Assembly (NCBI GenBank): GCA_041677345.1
Contig: JBAYQE010000102.1
Span: 1 to 8,759 of the forward strand
Direction of reading: 5' to 3'
Length of the DNA stretch: 8,759 bases
Source of the DNA: JALOAT01 sp041677345
Lineage (GTDB): Bacteria > Pseudomonadota > Gammaproteobacteria > Thiohalomonadales > Thiohalomonadaceae
Under the pieces are notes generated by a model that was given only the letters and a program-made list of their open reading frames with translations, was not told where the DNA came from and did not search any database. The translations under genes and the position numbers were made by a program. This document shows, in pieces, positions 6,912 to 8,759 of the stretch; the stretch's first letter is position 1, and every line of letters starts with the position of its first letter.

Positions 6912-8387
6912 TCAAGACACGGGTGTGGTCGGGTTTTCGACGGGTGGGCCGTTCAATGCGGGCAGGGTAACGCGCAGGCGCGCACCTTTGGCACTGTCGA
7001 GCACTTCCAGCCGGCCGCGCAGTGCCCGCGCATACTCCCAGGCGATGGAAAGCCCCAGGCCGCTGCCGGGTACCAGGCCCCGTGCACCGGCATGCCCCTG
7101 GAAAAAAGGCTCGAAGGCGCGGCGGCGCTCGGTAGGGGTCATGCCGGGGCCATCGTCCTGCACCTCCACCCAGACGACGTCTGTGTCGCTGCCGCTGCTC
7201 AGGCGCACGCATCCTCCTTCAGGGGTGAATTTCACCGCATTGGACAGGAGATTATCCAGGATCACCCGCAATTTCTCCTCATCTGTTACCACCTGATGCC
7301 CGCCTGCGGCGAGCTCGACGGCCACGTCACCGGCCAAGGCGGAGACCTTGTGCTGCGCGATGAGGTCTTCGAGCAGGGCATCCAGCTCCACGGGTTTGGG
7401 CGCGATCGCCGGTACTGCCGATTGTGACACGCTGAAGCTCAACAGATCCTCGATCCGACGTTGCAGCTGCAGGCTGTTGCTGCGCACGATGCCGACGATC
7501 TCCTGCTGCGGCTGGTTCAACTCACCCATGACCTGCTCCGACAGCAATTCTGTGCCTTCACGGATGTTGGCGAGCGGTGTCTTCAGTTCGTGGGAGATGT
7601 GCCGCAGGAAGGCGATCTTGCGTTGTTCGAGTTCCAGCAAGCGCTGGCGCAGCCAGTCGAGACAGGCACCCAGATGCGCAAGGTCGTGAGGACCTGTCAC
7701 GCGGATGTCCTGCTCAAACGCGCCGTTCCCCAGGCCGCGTACCGCCTGGCCCAATTGGCGCAAGGGGCGTGCGATGAGCACAGTGCTTACCACCGCCAAT
7801 ACCAATGCCAGTGGAATGAGCGCCGAGGCCTGCCAGAGCAAGCGTTCACGCGCCGCGTCGGAGCGCGCCTGGATGGCCTGTATTTCGCTGCCGACCGTGC
7901 GCATGTTGTCGAGAAATACGGCCCTGGACAAACCCTCGAGCTTGGCAAACGCCTGCAGTCCTTCCTGGACCGCGGTGCTCCCGAGGCTGCGTGTGCGCAG
8001 GGTGCGGTAGATGTCCTGTTCGATGCGTTCCAGCTCGGCGAGGGTCTCGCTGAGCGCCTCGGCCGGCCGCGCCGTGCGGGTTTCCTGCAGGGCCTGGAGG
8101 AAGTGCTGTCGGCGCCCTTCGTAGACGGTGAACAGCGTCGGGTCCTTCAGCACCTGGTACTGCCTGGCGTGTCGCTCCATGGCCAAGGTTTCTTCCACCA
8201 GCGCGCGACTGGCCTGTATGGCGCGGGCGGTTTCGAGCACCGTCTGGCGGCCCTGGCTGGTCAGCTGCTCGAAGGACGCCATGGCCGTTGCCAGCGCCGC
8301 CAGCAGCGGCAGCGTTACCACGGCAAACCCGAGCAGTACGAGCTGCAAGATGGAGAGGGAACGGTAGAAGGCGGCGATGAATTTCAC
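6912..8387 (-). CDS. glrK: GlrK (QseE)-type sensor histidine kinase
   Basis: A 491-residue inner-membrane sensor kinase. The first membrane helix is at about 13-35 and the second at about 186-205, so residues 36-185 form a helical periplasmic sensor. It contains AMERHARQYQVLKDPTLFTVYEGRR, close to MERSYRQYCVLDDPTLAKVYQSQR of E. coli GlrK. A HAMP linker (206-258) leads to the dimerisation domain with RHISHELKTPL (phospho-acceptor His266). The ATPase domain has an N box with Asn379 and Asn383, G1 DDGPGM (411-416) and G2 GSGLGLSI (441-448). FEPFFQG also matches GlrK. It should phosphorylate Asp55 of GlrR. The start is GTG at 8387, chosen because the N-terminus aligns with E. coli GlrK and UAAGG lies 9 nt upstream. 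That ribosome binding site abuts an inverted repeat. Confidence 0.93.
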   Translation of the reverse strand: MKFIAAFYRSLSILQLVLLGFAVVTLPLLAALATAMASFEQLTSQGRQTVLETARAIQASRALVEETLAMERHARQYQVLKDPTLFTVYEGRRQHFLQALQETRTARPAEALSETLAELERIEQDIYRTLRTRSLGSTAVQEGLQAFAKLEGLSRAVFLDNMRTVGSEIQAIQARSDAARERLLWQASALIPLALVLAVVSTVLIARPLRQLGQAVRGLGNGAFEQDIRVTGPHDLAHLGACLDWLRQRLLELEQRKIAFLRHISHELKTPLANIREGTELLSEQVMGELNQPQQEIVGIVRSNSLQLQRRIEDLLSFSVSQSAVPAIAPKPVELDALLEDLIAQHKVSALAGDVAVELAAGGHQVVTDEEKLRVILDNLLSNAVKFTPEGGCVRLSSGSDTDVVWVEVQDDGPGMTPTERRRAFEPFFQGHAGARGLVPGSGLGLSIAWEYARALRGRLEVLDSAKGARLRVTLPALNGPPVENPTTPVS

Positions 8388-8398
8388 AACCCGATACC

Positions 8399-8423
8399 TT
8401 ACCGGGAGTGGAGGGACCGGTAA
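8399..8423 (-). promoter_or_regulatory. Inverted repeat touching the glrK ribosome binding site
   Basis: TTACCGG (8399-8405) and CCGGTAA (8417-8423) are perfect 7-nt inverted arms around an 11-nt spacer; one more G-U pair could extend the stem in RNA. Read on the minus strand the 3' arm ends in UAA, directly followed by GG, and together these make the UAAGG Shine-Dalgarno sequence of glrK. It may be an RNA hairpin that limits ribosome access, or a dyad operator for a DNA-binding protein. The sequence alone does not decide between them. Confidence 0.5.
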
Positions 8424-8454
8424 ACGCAGCCATTAGTTGCAGGCAGAAACGTAA

Positions 8455-8483
8455 GACGCCGTCCGGGGTACCCGGACGGCGTC
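8455..8483 (-). terminator. Strong 13-bp GC-rich hairpin, probable terminator of the repeat-protein gene
   Basis: GACGCCGTCCGGG and CCCGGACGGCGTC form a perfect 13-bp stem with a 3-nt loop. It lies 81 bp after the stop of the minus-strand repeat-protein gene and 67 bp before the glrK start. On the minus strand it is followed by TTACGTTTCT, a weak, interrupted T tract; on the plus strand by GTTGGCTC, with no T tract. A minus-strand intrinsic terminator or attenuator is most likely, though the poor T tract lowers certainty. Confidence 0.55.
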
Positions 8484-8503
8484 GTTGGCTCAATCCTTCC
8501 AAC
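8484..8503 (-). other. Second stem-loop, with AAGGAU in the loop
   Basis: GTTGG (8484-8488) and CCAAC (8499-8503) form a 5-bp stem immediately next to the 13-bp hairpin. In minus-strand RNA the 10-nt loop reads AAGGAUUGAG. AAGGAU fits the core ARGGAU of CsrA/RsmA binding sites, which favour GGA in a hairpin loop. A further small palindrome, CGCTTATGCAAGCG, is at 8514-8527. I see no convincing gene in 8388-8564; it holds these structures and the glrK leader. Confidence 0.4.
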
Positions 8504-8564
8504 TACGTGGAATCGCTTATGCAAGCGCAGGAACCACGGCGGGGATTGGCAGGACGAGGAAGGT

Positions 8565-8759
8565 TCAGGAGGCGTTTTGCTTGTCCTGTTCCTGGCCCGC
8601 GTCACCCGACTGCTCACCCTGCTGCGTGTCGGCCTGGCTCAGGAGCAGCATGCCGCGGGGCTGGCCTGCACGCTTCTGCACGTCGCTGCCTTCCTGCTCC
8701 TGTTCGGGCTGCTTGGCATCTTCGGCTTCGCTCAGGAGCAGCATGCCGCGGGGCTGGCC
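8565..8759 (-). CDS. C-terminal part of a Gln/Glu-rich repeat protein (partial)
   Basis: An open minus-strand frame runs in from the right edge to a TGA at 8567-8565, giving 64 residues. It consists of two units of about 31-33 residues. Each starts with GQPRGMLLLS (residues 1-10 and 32-41) and continues as a low-complexity, hydrophilic stretch rich in Gln, Glu, Asp and Gly. The sequence looks disordered except for the short GMLLLS patch. I do not recognise the family. Support for this strand: the stop codon followed by a hairpin, consistent orientation with the neighbours, and high G/C at third positions. Caution: the plus strand is also open here, in a Leu-rich frame with TTG at 8577 behind AGGAGG. 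Antisense of CAG and GAG codons gives Leu, so that frame is probably a shadow, but the strand is not proven. Confidence 0.5.
   Translation of the reverse strand, partial: GQPRGMLLLSEAEDAKQPEQEQEGSDVQKRAGQPRGMLLLSQADTQQGEQSGDAGQEQDKQNAS
8637..8666 (-). repeat. 30-bp direct repeat, copy 1
   Basis: Identical over 30 bases to 8730-8759. It encodes GQPRGMLLLS on the minus strand. The distance between copies is 93 bp, a multiple of three, so the repeat keeps the reading frame. Confidence 0.9.
8730..8759 (-). repeat. 30-bp direct repeat, copy 2, cut by the window edge
   Basis: The second identical copy, which ends exactly at the end of the window and may extend beyond it. Further copies may lie outside. 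The 63-bp sequences after each copy differ, although both encode Gln/Glu-rich stretches. Confidence 0.9.

Noticed and set aside
7461..8423. 320-codon plus-strand open frame opposite glrK
   Set aside because: It is fully antisense to a kinase with all its conserved boxes. Its length is explained by high GC content, and its product shows no recognisable domain.
8521..8537. Sigma-54-like element upstream of glrK (minus strand TGG then TTGC)
   Set aside because: The GG to GC spacing is 11 bp, while -24/-12 promoters need 10, and the CAC part of TGGCAC is missing. No TGTC-N10-GACA GlrR site is visible nearby.
8637..8759. CRISPR-like array (30-bp identical repeats)
   Set aside because: Only two copies, a 63-bp interval much longer than usual spacers, the repeat lies in frame within an open reading frame, and no cas genes are present in the window.

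Overview
The window is GC-rich (visibly strongly G/C at third codon positions) and densely packed. Almost all genes lie on the minus strand. The proteins that can be recognised (GlrK/QseG/GlrR, HemW, Rof, a CPxCG protein, a Mak-like ROK kinase) have their closest remembered relatives in Gammaproteobacteria. A GC-rich, non-enteric gammaproteobacterium is the best guess; nothing seen here fixes the genus.

Layout, read in the direction of minus-strand transcription (high to low coordinates). The right edge (8565-8759) holds the C-terminal end of a Gln/Glu-rich protein with two copies of a GQPRGMLLLS motif, encoded by a perfect 30-bp direct repeat of period 93 bp. A 177-bp gap (8388-8564) follows, with two abutting stem-loops and an inverted repeat that touches the ribosome binding site of the next gene. 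Then comes a three-gene signalling cluster, glrK (sensor kinase), qseG-like (outer-membrane lipoprotein) and glrR (sigma-54-dependent response regulator), with junctions of 1 nt spacing and a 4-nt ATGA overlap. The tightly spaced string continues with hemW (heme chaperone), a CPxCG zinc-finger-like protein, rof (Rho inhibitor, 8-nt overlap), a 71-residue membrane protein and a Mak-type ROK sugar kinase (4-nt GTGA overlap). After a 73-bp gap comes a 650-residue protein with a PilZ-like segment. At the left edge the last 36 codons of an unidentified plus-strand gene converge on it, with a strong hairpin terminator between the two.

How the genes may work together. GlrK, QseG and GlrR form one envelope-responsive two-component pathway that drives sigma-54 promoters. 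The genes below it are joined by very short gaps or overlaps and may share its transcript, but they are functionally mixed: heme trafficking, Rho modulation, sugar phosphorylation and a possible cyclic-di-GMP protein. The points most worth following up are the repeat protein at the right edge, the structured leader of glrK, the GAFSGA variant in GlrR, and the large PilZ-like protein that lacks an obvious arginine motif.
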